64,000 nt of DNA from Actinocatenispora rupis. GTDB taxonomy: Bacteria; Actinomycetota; Actinomycetes; Mycobacteriales; Micromonosporaceae. This document shows positions 25,408 to 33,368 of the stretch, piece by piece. The notes below the pieces were generated by a model. That model was not told where the DNA came from, did not search any database, and saw only the letters and a program-made list of their open reading frames with translations. The stretch covers positions 496,001 to 560,000 of the forward strand of contig NZ_BOMB01000001.1 of NCBI RefSeq assembly GCF_016861975.1. The letters are read 5' to 3'. Both the position numbers and the translations under genes were made by a program. The stretch's first letter is position 1. Each line of letters starts with the position of its first letter.

Positions 25408-25507
25408 CGCGACTCTCCTCGCTGTCCGCGTGATACCGATGGTCGGCGCTGTACGACAGAGTGTGTTGGCCGCGGGGCATGGAACCCAGCCCTCCGGGCG
25501 ATGAAGA

Positions 25508-25520
25508 TTTGCAGAAGTTC
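25508..25520. promoter_or_regulatory. RamB-like box in the aceA/ramB spacer
   Basis: TTTGCAGAAGTTC resembles, with one inserted base, the RamB recognition sequence known from Corynebacterium (TTTGCAAAGTT on this strand). Its location between aceA and a RamB homologue supports function; the match is imperfect. Confidence 0.45.
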
Positions 25521-25533
25521 ATCTATCGTGAAC
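25517..25533 (+). promoter_or_regulatory. Leaderless -10 of the ramB-like gene overlapped by an inverted repeat
   Basis: TATCGT (25524-25529) fits TANNNT and ends 6 bases before ATG 25536, which has no Shine-Dalgarno sequence. It is embedded in the inverted repeat GTTCA-N7-TGAAC (25517-25533), placed to give autorepression. Confidence 0.5.
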
Positions 25534-25535
25534 AC

Positions 25536-27005
25536 ATGGCGAAGTTGGTAGCGAAAGAAAATCAGAGTTTCGCGGCGGAGGTGGATCTTGCCACCTTCGG
25601 CCAGCGGCTCCGGCACCTGCGCGGACAGGCCGGCCTCACCCTCGCCGAACTCGGCCGCCGGGTCGGCCGCGCCCCGTCCGCGCTGTCCCAGCTGGAGAAC
25701 GGCAAGGCCGAGCCGAAGCTGTCGCTGCTCACCGCGCTCGCCGGCGAACTCGGCTGCACCCTCGACGACCTGCTGTCGGCCGAGCCGCCCACCCGCCGCG
25801 CCCAACTCGAACTCGCGCTCGACGCCGCCCAGCGCGACCCGCTGTACGCCGGGCTCGGCCTGCCCGGCCTGCGCGTCGGCCGCCGCGTCCCCACCGACGT
25901 GCTCGAACACCTCGTCGGGCTGTACACGGAGCTGAAGCGGCGCGACTCCCGGCCCACCGGTACGCCGGAGGAGGCGCGGATCGCGAACGCCGAACTGCGC
26001 CGGGAGATGCGGGAACGCAACAACTACTTCGCGGGCATCGAGCGGCTCGCCGGCCAGGCCCTCGAAGCCGTCGGGTACTCCGGCGGCGCGGTGTCGGAGG
26101 GGTTGCTGCTGGCGCTGGTCGCGCACAACGGCTTCACGTTGCGGTACGTGGCGGACCTGCCGCGGTCGGTCCGGTCCGTCACCGACCTGCGGCACCGCCG
26201 GATCTACCTGGCACGCGCGTCGTTCGGGATGCACACGCCGCGGACGGTGCTGCTCCAGACGCTCGGGCACTTCCTGCTGGGGCACGACCAGCCGCGCGAC
26301 TTCGCCGACTGGCTGCGGCAGCGCGTCGAGGCGAACTACTTCGCCGCCGCCGTACTGATTCCGGAACGGTCGGCGGTGTCGTACCTGCGAACCGCGAAGC
26401 AGGCGAAGGACCTGTCGGTGGAGGACCTGCGCGACGTGTTCGCCACCTCGTACGAGATGGCGGCGCACCGGTTCACGAACCTCGCGACCGAGCACCTCGG
26501 GCTGCGCTGTCACTTCACCAAGAGCGACGAGTCCGGGATCATCTACAAGGCGTACGCGAACGACGGGCTGGTGTTCCCGACCGACGCGACGGGCGCGATC
26601 GAGGGCCAGCGGATGTGCCGGTACTGGTCGGGCCGGCAGGTGTTCAACGCGCCGGACCGCTTCTCGATCCACTACCAGTACACGGACAAGCCGAACGGGA
26701 CGCACTGGTGCGCGGCGTACGTGGATCCCAGCAGGGAACGGAACTTCGCGATCACGCTGGGCGTGCCGTACGAGGACTCGCGGTGGTTCCGCGGGCGGGA
26801 CACGACCAACACGGCGAAGTCGGCGTGCCCGGACGGCGAGTGCTGCCGCCGGCCGCCGGCCGACCTGGCGCGGCGCTGGGACCAGTTCGCGTGGCCGTCG
26901 GCGCGGGCGCACTCGCACGTCCTCGCCGCGCTGCCGCCCGGCACGTTCCCGGGCGTCGACGAGACCGACGTGTACACCTTCCTGGACCGGCACGCGCAGT
27001 CCTGA
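25536..27005 (+). CDS. ramB: RamB-like XRE-family regulator of acetate/glyoxylate metabolism
   Basis: 489 residues. An N-terminal XRE helix-turn-helix (about 18-78: FGQRLRHLRGQAGLTLAELG, APSALSQLENGKAEPK) is joined to a long C-terminal region with an ImmA/IrrE-like segment containing LLQTLGHFLLGHD and ANYFAAAVLIP, as in RamB/ScfR short-chain-fatty-acyl-CoA regulators. The C-terminus has a cysteine group (CPDGECCRRPP). RamB is known to control aceA in Corynebacterium and Mycobacterium. Divergent placement next to aceA here fits. Start ATG 25536 directly follows a leaderless -10. Confidence 0.88.
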   Translation: MAKLVAKENQSFAAEVDLATFGQRLRHLRGQAGLTLAELGRRVGRAPSALSQLENGKAEPKLSLLTALAGELGCTLDDLLSAEPPTRRAQLELALDAAQRDPLYAGLGLPGLRVGRRVPTDVLEHLVGLYTELKRRDSRPTGTPEEARIANAELRREMRERNNYFAGIERLAGQALEAVGYSGGAVSEGLLLALVAHNGFTLRYVADLPRSVRSVTDLRHRRIYLARASFGMHTPRTVLLQTLGHFLLGHDQPRDFADWLRQRVEANYFAAAVLIPERSAVSYLRTAKQAKDLSVEDLRDVFATSYEMAAHRFTNLATEHLGLRCHFTKSDESGIIYKAYANDGLVFPTDATGAIEGQRMCRYWSGRQVFNAPDRFSIHYQYTDKPNGTHWCAAYVDPSRERNFAITLGVPYEDSRWFRGRDTTNTAKSACPDGECCRRPPADLARRWDQFAWPSARAHSHVLAALPPGTFPGVDETDVYTFLDRHAQS

Positions 27006-27008
27006 GCG

Positions 27009-27020
27009 CGGTTAACCGCC
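27009..27020. promoter_or_regulatory. 12-bp perfect palindrome after the ramB-like gene
   Basis: GCGGTTAACCGC is a perfect palindrome 4 bases after the ramB-like stop and 76 bases before the next start codon. It could be an operator for the downstream gene; no regulator is assigned. Confidence 0.35.
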
Positions 27021-27095
27021 CCGTACGCGGCGCGACACGTCCCCGCAACAGGCGGACGGAACCGTTGCCGTACAAGGGAAGGCGGTGGTTCGGCG

Positions 27096-27971
27096 ATGGG
27101 TGCACCGACGGTCGCGGTCGTGGGCGGCGGCGCGGTCGGCGGGTTCTTCGCCGGCGCGGTGCACGACGCGGGCCATCCGGTGACGCTCTGCCTGCGTACG
27201 CCGCTGGACGCGCTCACGGTACGCACCGGCGCGCGGGTGGCGCACGTACCGGCGCGGTTCGTCACCGACCCGGCCGGGGAGCGGCCCGTCGACTGGCTGC
27301 TCGTCGCGACCCGCGCCGGGGACACCCGCGGCGCCGCCGGCTGGTTCGCCGCGCTCGCCGGCGCGTCCACCACGGTCGTACTGCTGCACAACGGAATCGA
27401 CCACGCCGAACGGGTCGCGCCGCTGATCGGCCCGGCCACGCTGCTGCCCGCCCTGGTCCACGTCGCCGCGGAACGTACCGCGCCCGGCGAGGTCGTGCAC
27501 CGAGGCGGCAACCGCCTCGTCGTACCGGCGGGTGCGGCCGGGCGCGCGCTCGGCGACCTGCTCGCCGGCTCCGGCGTACGCGTCGAGCCGGTCACCGACT
27601 TCCGTACGGAGGCGTGGCGGACGCTGGTCGGCGCCCTCGCCGCGTACCCGATCACGGCGCTGACCGGGCGCGGACTCGGCGTCCTGACCGAACCGGACGT
27701 CGCCGAACTCGCCCGCGGCATCCTCGCCGAGGGCGTCGCGGTGGCCGCCGCGGACGGTGCCGTCCTGCACCGCGACGAGGTGGCGCGCACGCTGCGGATC
27801 CACCGCCGGTACCGCCCGGAGGACGGCACGCCGATGCTGTCCGACCGGCTCGCCGGCCGGCCGCTGGAGACCGACCTGACCACCGGCGCGGTGGTGGCCG
27901 CCGCGGCACGCCACCGCATCCCGGTTCCGCTCAACCGCGCGCTGCTCGCGCTGCTGCGCGCCGCCGACTGA
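27096..27971 (+). CDS. Ketopantoate-reductase-like protein lacking catalytic residues
   Basis: 291 residues of the ApbA/PanE family: N-terminal NADPH site VAVVGGGAVGGFFAGAV, LLHNGIDHAE in the middle, C-terminal helical domain. In authentic PanE the catalytic Lys and two Asn lie in a WRKLxxN segment. Here it reads WRTLVGALAAYP, so Lys becomes Thr176, and Asn180/Asn184 become Ala180/Tyr184. The second conserved Lys position reads Arg (VATRAG). The cofactor fold is kept but ketopantoate reduction looks unlikely. ATG 27096 is used; the ribosome-binding site is weak. Confidence 0.82.
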   Translation: MGAPTVAVVGGGAVGGFFAGAVHDAGHPVTLCLRTPLDALTVRTGARVAHVPARFVTDPAGERPVDWLLVATRAGDTRGAAGWFAALAGASTTVVLLHNGIDHAERVAPLIGPATLLPALVHVAAERTAPGEVVHRGGNRLVVPAGAAGRALGDLLAGSGVRVEPVTDFRTEAWRTLVGALAAYPITALTGRGLGVLTEPDVAELARGILAEGVAVAAADGAVLHRDEVARTLRIHRRYRPEDGTPMLSDRLAGRPLETDLTTGAVVAAAARHRIPVPLNRALLALLRAAD

Positions 27972-28114
27972 CCCGCGCGCTCATCCGTTCGGCCAGGCTG
28001 CCCCGATGTTCGGTGTTCTGAACCGTTCGTCCGGTACCTGGCCTTCTTCCGGCGTTTCCCCCAGACTGGGCCTGCTCATCACCCTCGGACGTCCCCAGCG
28101 ATCGGAGAGTGCCG

Positions 28115-29926
28115 ATGAGAGGCAGACCAGTCCCAGCCCTCGGTACGGCCGTGGCCTGCGTGGCCGCGGTGTGCGCACTGCTCGCCGGCGGTACCCCCGC
28201 CGCGGCGGGTGAGGCGGACCGGGAGATCCCCGTGCAGCTCCTCGACGTGACCGACCTGCACGGGCAGCTCCAGCCGACCGGCGTCGCACCCGTGACCAAC
28301 CCCGACGGTACGAAGTCCGCGGTGGGCGGACTCGCTTACCTGGCAACGCATCTGGCCCAGTTACGGACCGGCCAGCGCAACTCGATCACGTTCTCCACCG
28401 GCGACAACTTCACCGGCTGGGAACAGGACTCGTTCTGGCTGCGCGGGGAGCCGATCGTCGAGTTCCTCAACCAGCAGCACGTACGGTTCGCCACCGTCGG
28501 CAACCACGAACTCGACAGCCGACCCGAATGGCTCACCGACCACATGGTGGACGGCGCCTGCGGCGGCGAGTACGGCACGGTCGGGGTGGCGTCCTGCTTC
28601 CCGGACTCGACCGGCCGGCGCTACCACGGCACCGACTTCCCGTACTCCTCGGCCAACATCGTCGACAAGCGCACCGGCCGCCCCATCGCCCCGCCGTACG
28701 TGGTGGAGACGGTGCGCAACGACGCCGGCCGCGCGGCGCGCATCGGGTTCATCAACCTGACCGTGCCGGACACCGTCGGCAACCTGCGCACCATCCTGTC
28801 GTTCAACCCGTCGCTGGCGGCGCTCGACGAGGTCCGCACCGCCGACCACTACGCCCAGGTACTCCAGTCCCAGGGCGTACAGGCGATCGTGCTGAACATC
28901 CACGACGGCGGCGTACCGAAGTCCGGCACCCCGTACGACTCGTGCTCGGACATCGACTCGTCGCTGGAGTGGGGCATGGGCATGGCCGTCGCCAAGGCGG
29001 TCACCCCGGCGATCGACGCCGTGTTCACCGGGCACCAGCACCAGCTGTTCAACTGCGTGGTCGACGATCCGGCCGGCAACCCGCGGCCCGTCATCGAGGC
29101 CGGCGCGTACGGCCAGGCGGTCGCGGCGATGTCGCTGACCCTCGACGCGGACACCGGCGACGTCGACCGGTCCCGTACCGTCGCGCACAACATCGCCAAC
29201 ACCCACGACGTCACACCGGACCCGACCACGCAGGCGATGGTCGACCACTGGTCCGGCTACTTCGCCGGGTACCAGCAGACCACGGTCGGCGCGGTCGCCG
29301 CCGACGTCACCGCGGCCCGGAACCCGGCCGGCGAGAGCACGATGGGCGACGCGGTCGCCGACATGGAACTGTGGGAGGGGCAGCGCGACCCGCACGCCGC
29401 CGACCTCGCGCTGGTGAAGCAGATCTTCCTGCCACCGGACCTGACGTACGCGCCGGGCCAGGTGCCGGGGGACTCGCCCGGACGGGTGCTGTTCGCCGAG
29501 GTCGCCGGTTCACCCGGCGGCCAGTCGCAGCCGGTCGTGAACGCCGACCTGACCGGCGACCAGCTCCGCGCCGTCCTCGAACAGCAGTGGCGCACCGACG
29601 CGTCCGGCGCCACCGTGTTCACCCCACTCGCCGTCAGCCGCAACGTCACCTGCACGTACGACACGTCCCGGCCGGTCGGCGACCGGGTCCGCGCCGTACG
29701 GGTGGCGGGGCGGCCGCTCGCACCCGGGCGGACGTACCGGGTCGCCGCGAGCGTCACGTTCTTCGAGGGCCCGGTGTACGCGCAGGACACGGCGTACCCG
29801 GCGGCCGCCGCGGCCACCCGCCACTACCGGCTGCCCGACGAGGACCGGTTCGCGTGGGTCGACTACCTCCGGCACGTCGGCGTCCTGCGGCCACCGGACA
29901 CCGACCGCGTCCGCGACCTCGCCTGA
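28115..29926 (+). CDS. Secreted 5'-nucleotidase / 2',3'-cyclic phosphodiesterase
   Basis: 603-residue UshA-type enzyme. A signal peptide (TAVACVAAVCALLAGGTP) precedes the N-terminal metallophosphatase domain with the two-metal motifs DVTDLHGQL, STGDNFTGW, VGNHELD and TGHQHQLFN. The C-terminal 5'-nucleotidase domain (about 390-590) has the substrate loop around AVSRNVTCTYD. It hydrolyses extracellular nucleotides for phosphate and nucleoside salvage. ATG 28115 with GGAGAG upstream; no LPXTG-type anchor is seen. Confidence 0.9.
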   Translation: MRGRPVPALGTAVACVAAVCALLAGGTPAAAGEADREIPVQLLDVTDLHGQLQPTGVAPVTNPDGTKSAVGGLAYLATHLAQLRTGQRNSITFSTGDNFTGWEQDSFWLRGEPIVEFLNQQHVRFATVGNHELDSRPEWLTDHMVDGACGGEYGTVGVASCFPDSTGRRYHGTDFPYSSANIVDKRTGRPIAPPYVVETVRNDAGRAARIGFINLTVPDTVGNLRTILSFNPSLAALDEVRTADHYAQVLQSQGVQAIVLNIHDGGVPKSGTPYDSCSDIDSSLEWGMGMAVAKAVTPAIDAVFTGHQHQLFNCVVDDPAGNPRPVIEAGAYGQAVAAMSLTLDADTGDVDRSRTVAHNIANTHDVTPDPTTQAMVDHWSGYFAGYQQTTVGAVAADVTAARNPAGESTMGDAVADMELWEGQRDPHAADLALVKQIFLPPDLTYAPGQVPGDSPGRVLFAEVAGSPGGQSQPVVNADLTGDQLRAVLEQQWRTDASGATVFTPLAVSRNVTCTYDTSRPVGDRVRAVRVAGRPLAPGRTYRVAASVTFFEGPVYAQDTAYPAAAAATRHYRLPDEDRFAWVDYLRHVGVLRPPDTDRVRDLA

Positions 29927-29934
29927 CCGGCGGA

Positions 29935-29964
29935 GTTCCGGGCCCGTACGCGCGGGCCCGGAAC
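29935..29964. terminator. Bidirectional hairpin terminator
   Basis: GTTCCGGGCCCG (29935-29946) and CGGGCCCGGAAC (29953-29964) are perfect 12-bp arms with a 6-base loop. Outer CCGGCG/CGCCGG pairs extend the stem across a bulge. It lies between convergent genes. Confidence 0.75.
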
Positions 29965-30024
29965 CGCCGGATCCGTTGCTGCCACGGCGATCCAGCCACC
30001 GCCGGGGCACGCGGACCCGTACGG

Positions 30025-30387
30025 TCACGGTGCGGCAGGCAGGCGGGCGACCAGCGTCTTCGGCGCGACCACCCGGTACGCGTCGGTCACGATCTCGGTC
30101 AGCTCCGCCCAGTCCTGCGGTACGTCGAGCCACACGCCGAGCCAGCCCCGGTGCCCCACGTACGGCGGGCGGAAGAAGCGGTCGGGCTCGGCGGCGACCA
30201 GCGCCTCCTGCGCGCCGGACGGTGCCGCGCACCAGAAGCCGAGCCGGTCGTCGTGGTGGTGGTCGGCGTACATGACGAAGAGGCGTTTGTCGCGGACGAA
30301 CCAGCACGGTTCGCCGTGGCTGGGCCGTTCGGTGGTCTCCGGCAGGGCCAGGCAGAGCGCGCGCAGCCGGGGCAGTGGATCGCTCAT
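30025..30387 (-). CDS. MmcQ/YjbR (DUF419) family protein
   Basis: 120-residue small alpha/beta protein of the MmcQ/YjbR fold, with double-wing DNA-binding-like topology. Typical elements are CLALPETTERPSHGEPCWFV, KRLFVMYADHHHD, FFRPPYVGHRGWLGVWL and the final EIVTDAYRVVAPKTL. Cellular role is not established for the family. ATG 30387 is chosen because MSDPLPRLRALC matches the usual start; an upstream ATG (30402) adds five residues. Confidence 0.85.
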   Translation of the reverse strand: MSDPLPRLRALCLALPETTERPSHGEPCWFVRDKRLFVMYADHHHDDRLGFWCAAPSGAQEALVAAEPDRFFRPPYVGHRGWLGVWLDVPQDWAELTEIVTDAYRVVAPKTLVARLPAAP

Positions 30388-30436
30388 GCGCTCCAGTCTC
30401 ACCCGTCGGCGCCGCCCCCGTGGCCGGACCGGGGCC

Positions 30437-30467
30437 GTGCCGCCGCCCGTACCCGGGACGGCGGCAC
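30437..30467 (-). terminator. Terminator hairpin of the ABC-transporter operon
   Basis: GTGCCGCCG (30437-30445) and CGGCGGCAC (30459-30467) form a 9-bp perfect stem that can be extended inward (CCGT/GGG). It lies 8 bases after the ATPase stop. Confidence 0.65.
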
Positions 30468-30474
30468 GTGCCGG

Positions 30475-31272
30475 TCAGCTGGCGTCGGCGCCGACGATCA
30501 GCGACACCACGTCGGAGCCGGTGAGGTCGCGGCGCGAGTACACGCCGACCATCCGGCCGCGGCGCAGTACGCACAGGTCGTCGCACAGCTTCAGCAACTG
30601 GTCGACGCTGTGGCTGACCAGCAGGATCGCCACCCCGTGGTCACGCAGCCGGAGTACGAGATCCTCGACGTGGCCGGACTCCTCGACGCCGAGCGCCGCG
30701 GTCGGCTCGTCCAGCAGCAGCACCTTGCTGCCGCCGAGCAGGGCGCGGGCGATCGCCACACCCTGCCGCTGGCCGCCGGACATCTGGCGTACCTCGGTGC
30801 CGGAGGCGGGGACCTGGATGGCGAACTTCTCGAACAGCGCCGCGGCCTCGCGCCGCATCCGCTTGCTGCTCGTCACCCGGAACGGCCCCCAGCCGCGCGA
30901 GATCTCCCGGTTGAGGAAGATGTTCGCGGTGGCGTCGAGGTCGTCGGCGAGCGCGAGTTCCTGGTACACGGTGTCGATGCCGAGACCGCGCGCCTGCCGG
31001 GGATTGCGCAGCCGTACGGGTTCGCCCTGCCAGGCGACGTGGCCCTCGTCCGGCTGCTGCACCCCGGACACGATGCGCACCAGCGTCGACTTGCCGGCGC
31101 CGTTGTTGCCGACCAGCCCCATGACCCTGCCCGGGTACAGGGCGAGCGAGGCGCCGGTGATCGCGGTGATGCCGGCGAAGTGCTTGCCGACGTCGACCAG
31201 CTCCAGCAGCGGCGTACCGTCGCCGCCGGAGTCGGCCGCGGCATCGGGCGTACGCAGCGACGCGTCGGTCAT
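30475..31272 (-). CDS. Sugar ABC transporter ATP-binding protein (single NBD)
   Basis: 265-residue nucleotide-binding subunit of a carbohydrate-uptake-2 (ribose type) importer. Walker A GNNGAGKST, Q-loop around VYQELALADD, signature MSGGQRQ, Walker B VLLLDEPTAAL and H-loop VSHS are all intact. Unlike RbsA it carries only one NBD, so it should work as a homodimer. ATG 31272 overlaps the permease stop as ATGA. It is the last gene of the minus-strand arm of the 30-42 kb sugar locus. Confidence 0.93.
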   Translation of the reverse strand: MTDASLRTPDAAADSGGDGTPLLELVDVGKHFAGITAITGASLALYPGRVMGLVGNNGAGKSTLVRIVSGVQQPDEGHVAWQGEPVRLRNPRQARGLGIDTVYQELALADDLDATANIFLNREISRGWGPFRVTSSKRMRREAAALFEKFAIQVPASGTEVRQMSGGQRQGVAIARALLGGSKVLLLDEPTAALGVEESGHVEDLVLRLRDHGVAILLVSHSVDQLLKLCDDLCVLRRGRMVGVYSRRDLTGSDVVSLIVGADAS

Positions 31273-32291
31273 TGCTTCCTCCCTCGCCGGCCGAGCCGTT
31301 CCATCAGCCGGGACTGTTGCAGCGACACCGCGAGGACCAGCAGGACGCCGATGGCGATCTGCGAGTAGAACGGTTCGATCTGCATGAGGATCAGCCCGTT
31401 GTCGAGGACACCGAGGATCAGCACGCCGAGCAGCGCCCCCGGTACCGCGCCCCGGCCGCCGGTCAGCGCAGCGCCGCCGAGCAGCGCCGCGGTGATGGCG
31501 GTCAGGCCGAGGTCGGCGCCCGCGGTGTTGGCCTGCGCCAACGAGTCCCGGGCCACCGTCATGATCCCGCCGATCGCGCCGGCGAGCCCCGCGAACAGGT
31601 AGATCCCCATCTTGTACGCGGCGAGGTTGATGCCCGTGTTGCGGGCCGCGTCCGGGTTGGAGCCCATCGCGTACACGTGCCGGCCGATCACCGTGTACCG
31701 CAGCATCAGGTGCGTGGCCAGCCCGAACAGCAGCAGGAACAGCAGCGGGTACGGGATGCCCGCGACGCTCTCGGTGGCGATCACGTCGAAGAAGTGACTC
31801 GTCGCCGGTACGTCGAGGCCGTGCGAGAGCACCAGCGACAGCCCGGCGAACGCGCTGAAGCTGGCCAGCGTCGTGATGATCGGGTTGAGTCGCAGGAACA
31901 CGATCACCGCGCCGTTGAGCGCGCCGGCGGCCAGGCCGACCGCGAGCGCCAGCACGATCGCGGTCGGCGTACCGGCGTGGTGCTTGAGCAGCAACGCCAC
32001 CGCCACCCCGCACAGGCTCGCCGTACTCCCGATCGAGATGTCGAGGCCGCCGGACACGATCACGATCATCTGCGCGACGGACAGGATGCCGAGGATCGAG
32101 ATGGCGACCCCGATGTCGAGCAGGTTGCCGGTGATGAACACCCGGTCGGTCTGCGTACGGATCACCGCCAGCAGCAGGACCAGGCCGGCCAGCAGGCCGA
32201 GGTTCTGCTTGCCGACCGCCCCGGCCGCACGGGCGGCGAGGCCGACGACCGGCACGCGGTTGCGCGGCGGTGCCGCGAGCGTCGTGGGCAC
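31269..32291 (-). CDS. Sugar ABC transporter permease (RbsC-like)
   Basis: 340-residue permease with about ten hydrophobic helices, including LGLLAGLVLLLAVIRTQTD, ILSVAQMIVIVSGGLDISIG and the family loop GRHVYAMGSNPDAARNTGIN that contacts the ATPase. The stretch GGLDISIGSTASLCG is characteristic of the RbsC/XylH family. GTG 32291 is chosen over GTG 32297 because AGGAGG lies 6 bases before it and overlaps the TAG stop of the binding-protein gene, implying coupling. Confidence 0.92.
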   Translation of the reverse strand: MPTTLAAPPRNRVPVVGLAARAAGAVGKQNLGLLAGLVLLLAVIRTQTDRVFITGNLLDIGVAISILGILSVAQMIVIVSGGLDISIGSTASLCGVAVALLLKHHAGTPTAIVLALAVGLAAGALNGAVIVFLRLNPIITTLASFSAFAGLSLVLSHGLDVPATSHFFDVIATESVAGIPYPLLFLLLFGLATHLMLRYTVIGRHVYAMGSNPDAARNTGINLAAYKMGIYLFAGLAGAIGGIMTVARDSLAQANTAGADLGLTAITAALLGGAALTGGRGAVPGALLGVLILGVLDNGLILMQIEPFYSQIAIGVLLVLAVSLQQSRLMERLGRRGRKQ

Positions 32292-32301
32292 GACCACCCT
32301 C

Positions 32302-33324
32302 CTAACAGGACATCGTCTGCTTGTAGTTCTTGGCGTTGATCTCCGGCGTCGGGATGTACGTGACGGCCGGCGGCGTCTTCTTCTGCACGACCATCTGGTA
32401 CAGCACCTTCACGTCGCCGGCGCCGATCGCCTTGGGGTTGAGCCAGGTCGAGGCCCGCATCCCGTCCTTCACGTACGACTGGGTGTACGCCTGGCACGCC
32501 TGGTCGCCGCCGAGTCCGACGCCGAGCACGTTGCCGACCGGCACGGACTTGTCGCGCAGCGCCCGCAGCGCGCCGACCACGCCGGCGTCGTTGCAGGAGG
32601 CGATCACCCAGTGCTTGGCCTGCGGGTGCGCGGTGATGGTGGCGCGCATCGCGTCCTGCGCCTTGTTCGCCAGCCCGTCGTACGGCACCTTCACCACGTG
32701 GTTGGCCGGCACGTCCGGGTGCGCCTTCCGGAACACCTGGTACTCGGCGTTCGTACGCTCCAGGCACGCCTGGAACGGCGCCTCCACGTCCGCGAAGTAC
32801 GTGTCGGCGGCGGGCCACTTGAGGTCACCGTAGATGCGCGCGGCGATCTGCCCGACCTGGACGCCGGACTGCTTGTTGTTGAGCCCGACGAACGGCAGCG
32901 CCTTGCCGCTGGAGTCCTTGAGCGGCGAGTCCGACGCCACCAGGTGCACGTCCTGCTGCTTGGCCATGGTGGCCAGCCGCGGCCCCACGTCGGTGTTGCT
33001 CGGTACGACGGCGATGCCCTGCACGCCGTTCGTCATGAGCGTCTTCGTCTGGCTGATCACCTTGCTGTTGTCCAGCCCGGTGTCGACCACCTGCAACTGG
33101 ACGCCCATCTTCTTCGCCTGCTCCTTGGCCCCGTCGGCCTCGGTCACGAAGTACGGCTGGACGGAGAGCTGGGTGACCATCCCCAGTTTCACGTCCTTGC
33201 CGGAACCGGTGTCTCCCGACGAACTGCCGCACGCGGTGAGCGCGCCGGCGGTGAGCCCGAGAGCCGCGGCCAGCACGGTGATGCGGCGGGCGTACCCTCC
33301 ACCCACGCCGAGTGGTTTGCGCAT
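32302..33324 (-). CDS. Sugar ABC transporter substrate-binding lipoprotein
   Basis: 340-residue periplasmic-binding-protein type 1 lipoprotein. The signal peptide ends in lipobox LTACGS. The mature part has GMVTQLSVQPYFVTEADGAK, VQGIAVVPSNTDVGP and VIASCNDAGVVGAL, typical of ribose/xylose-type receptors. AAGGAGA precedes ATG 33324. With the downstream permease and ATPase it forms a complete importer for a monosaccharide or small glycoside of unknown identity. Confidence 0.92.
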   Translation of the reverse strand: MRKPLGVGGGYARRITVLAAALGLTAGALTACGSSSGDTGSGKDVKLGMVTQLSVQPYFVTEADGAKEQAKKMGVQLQVVDTGLDNSKVISQTKTLMTNGVQGIAVVPSNTDVGPRLATMAKQQDVHLVASDSPLKDSSGKALPFVGLNNKQSGVQVGQIAARIYGDLKWPAADTYFADVEAPFQACLERTNAEYQVFRKAHPDVPANHVVKVPYDGLANKAQDAMRATITAHPQAKHWVIASCNDAGVVGALRALRDKSVPVGNVLGVGLGGDQACQAYTQSYVKDGMRASTWLNPKAIGAGDVKVLYQMVVQKKTPPAVTYIPTPEINAKNYKQTMSC

Positions 33325-33368
33325 GTCAGTCTCCTTGACTTCCGGTGGCGCTGCCGGGGTCTTGTCGG

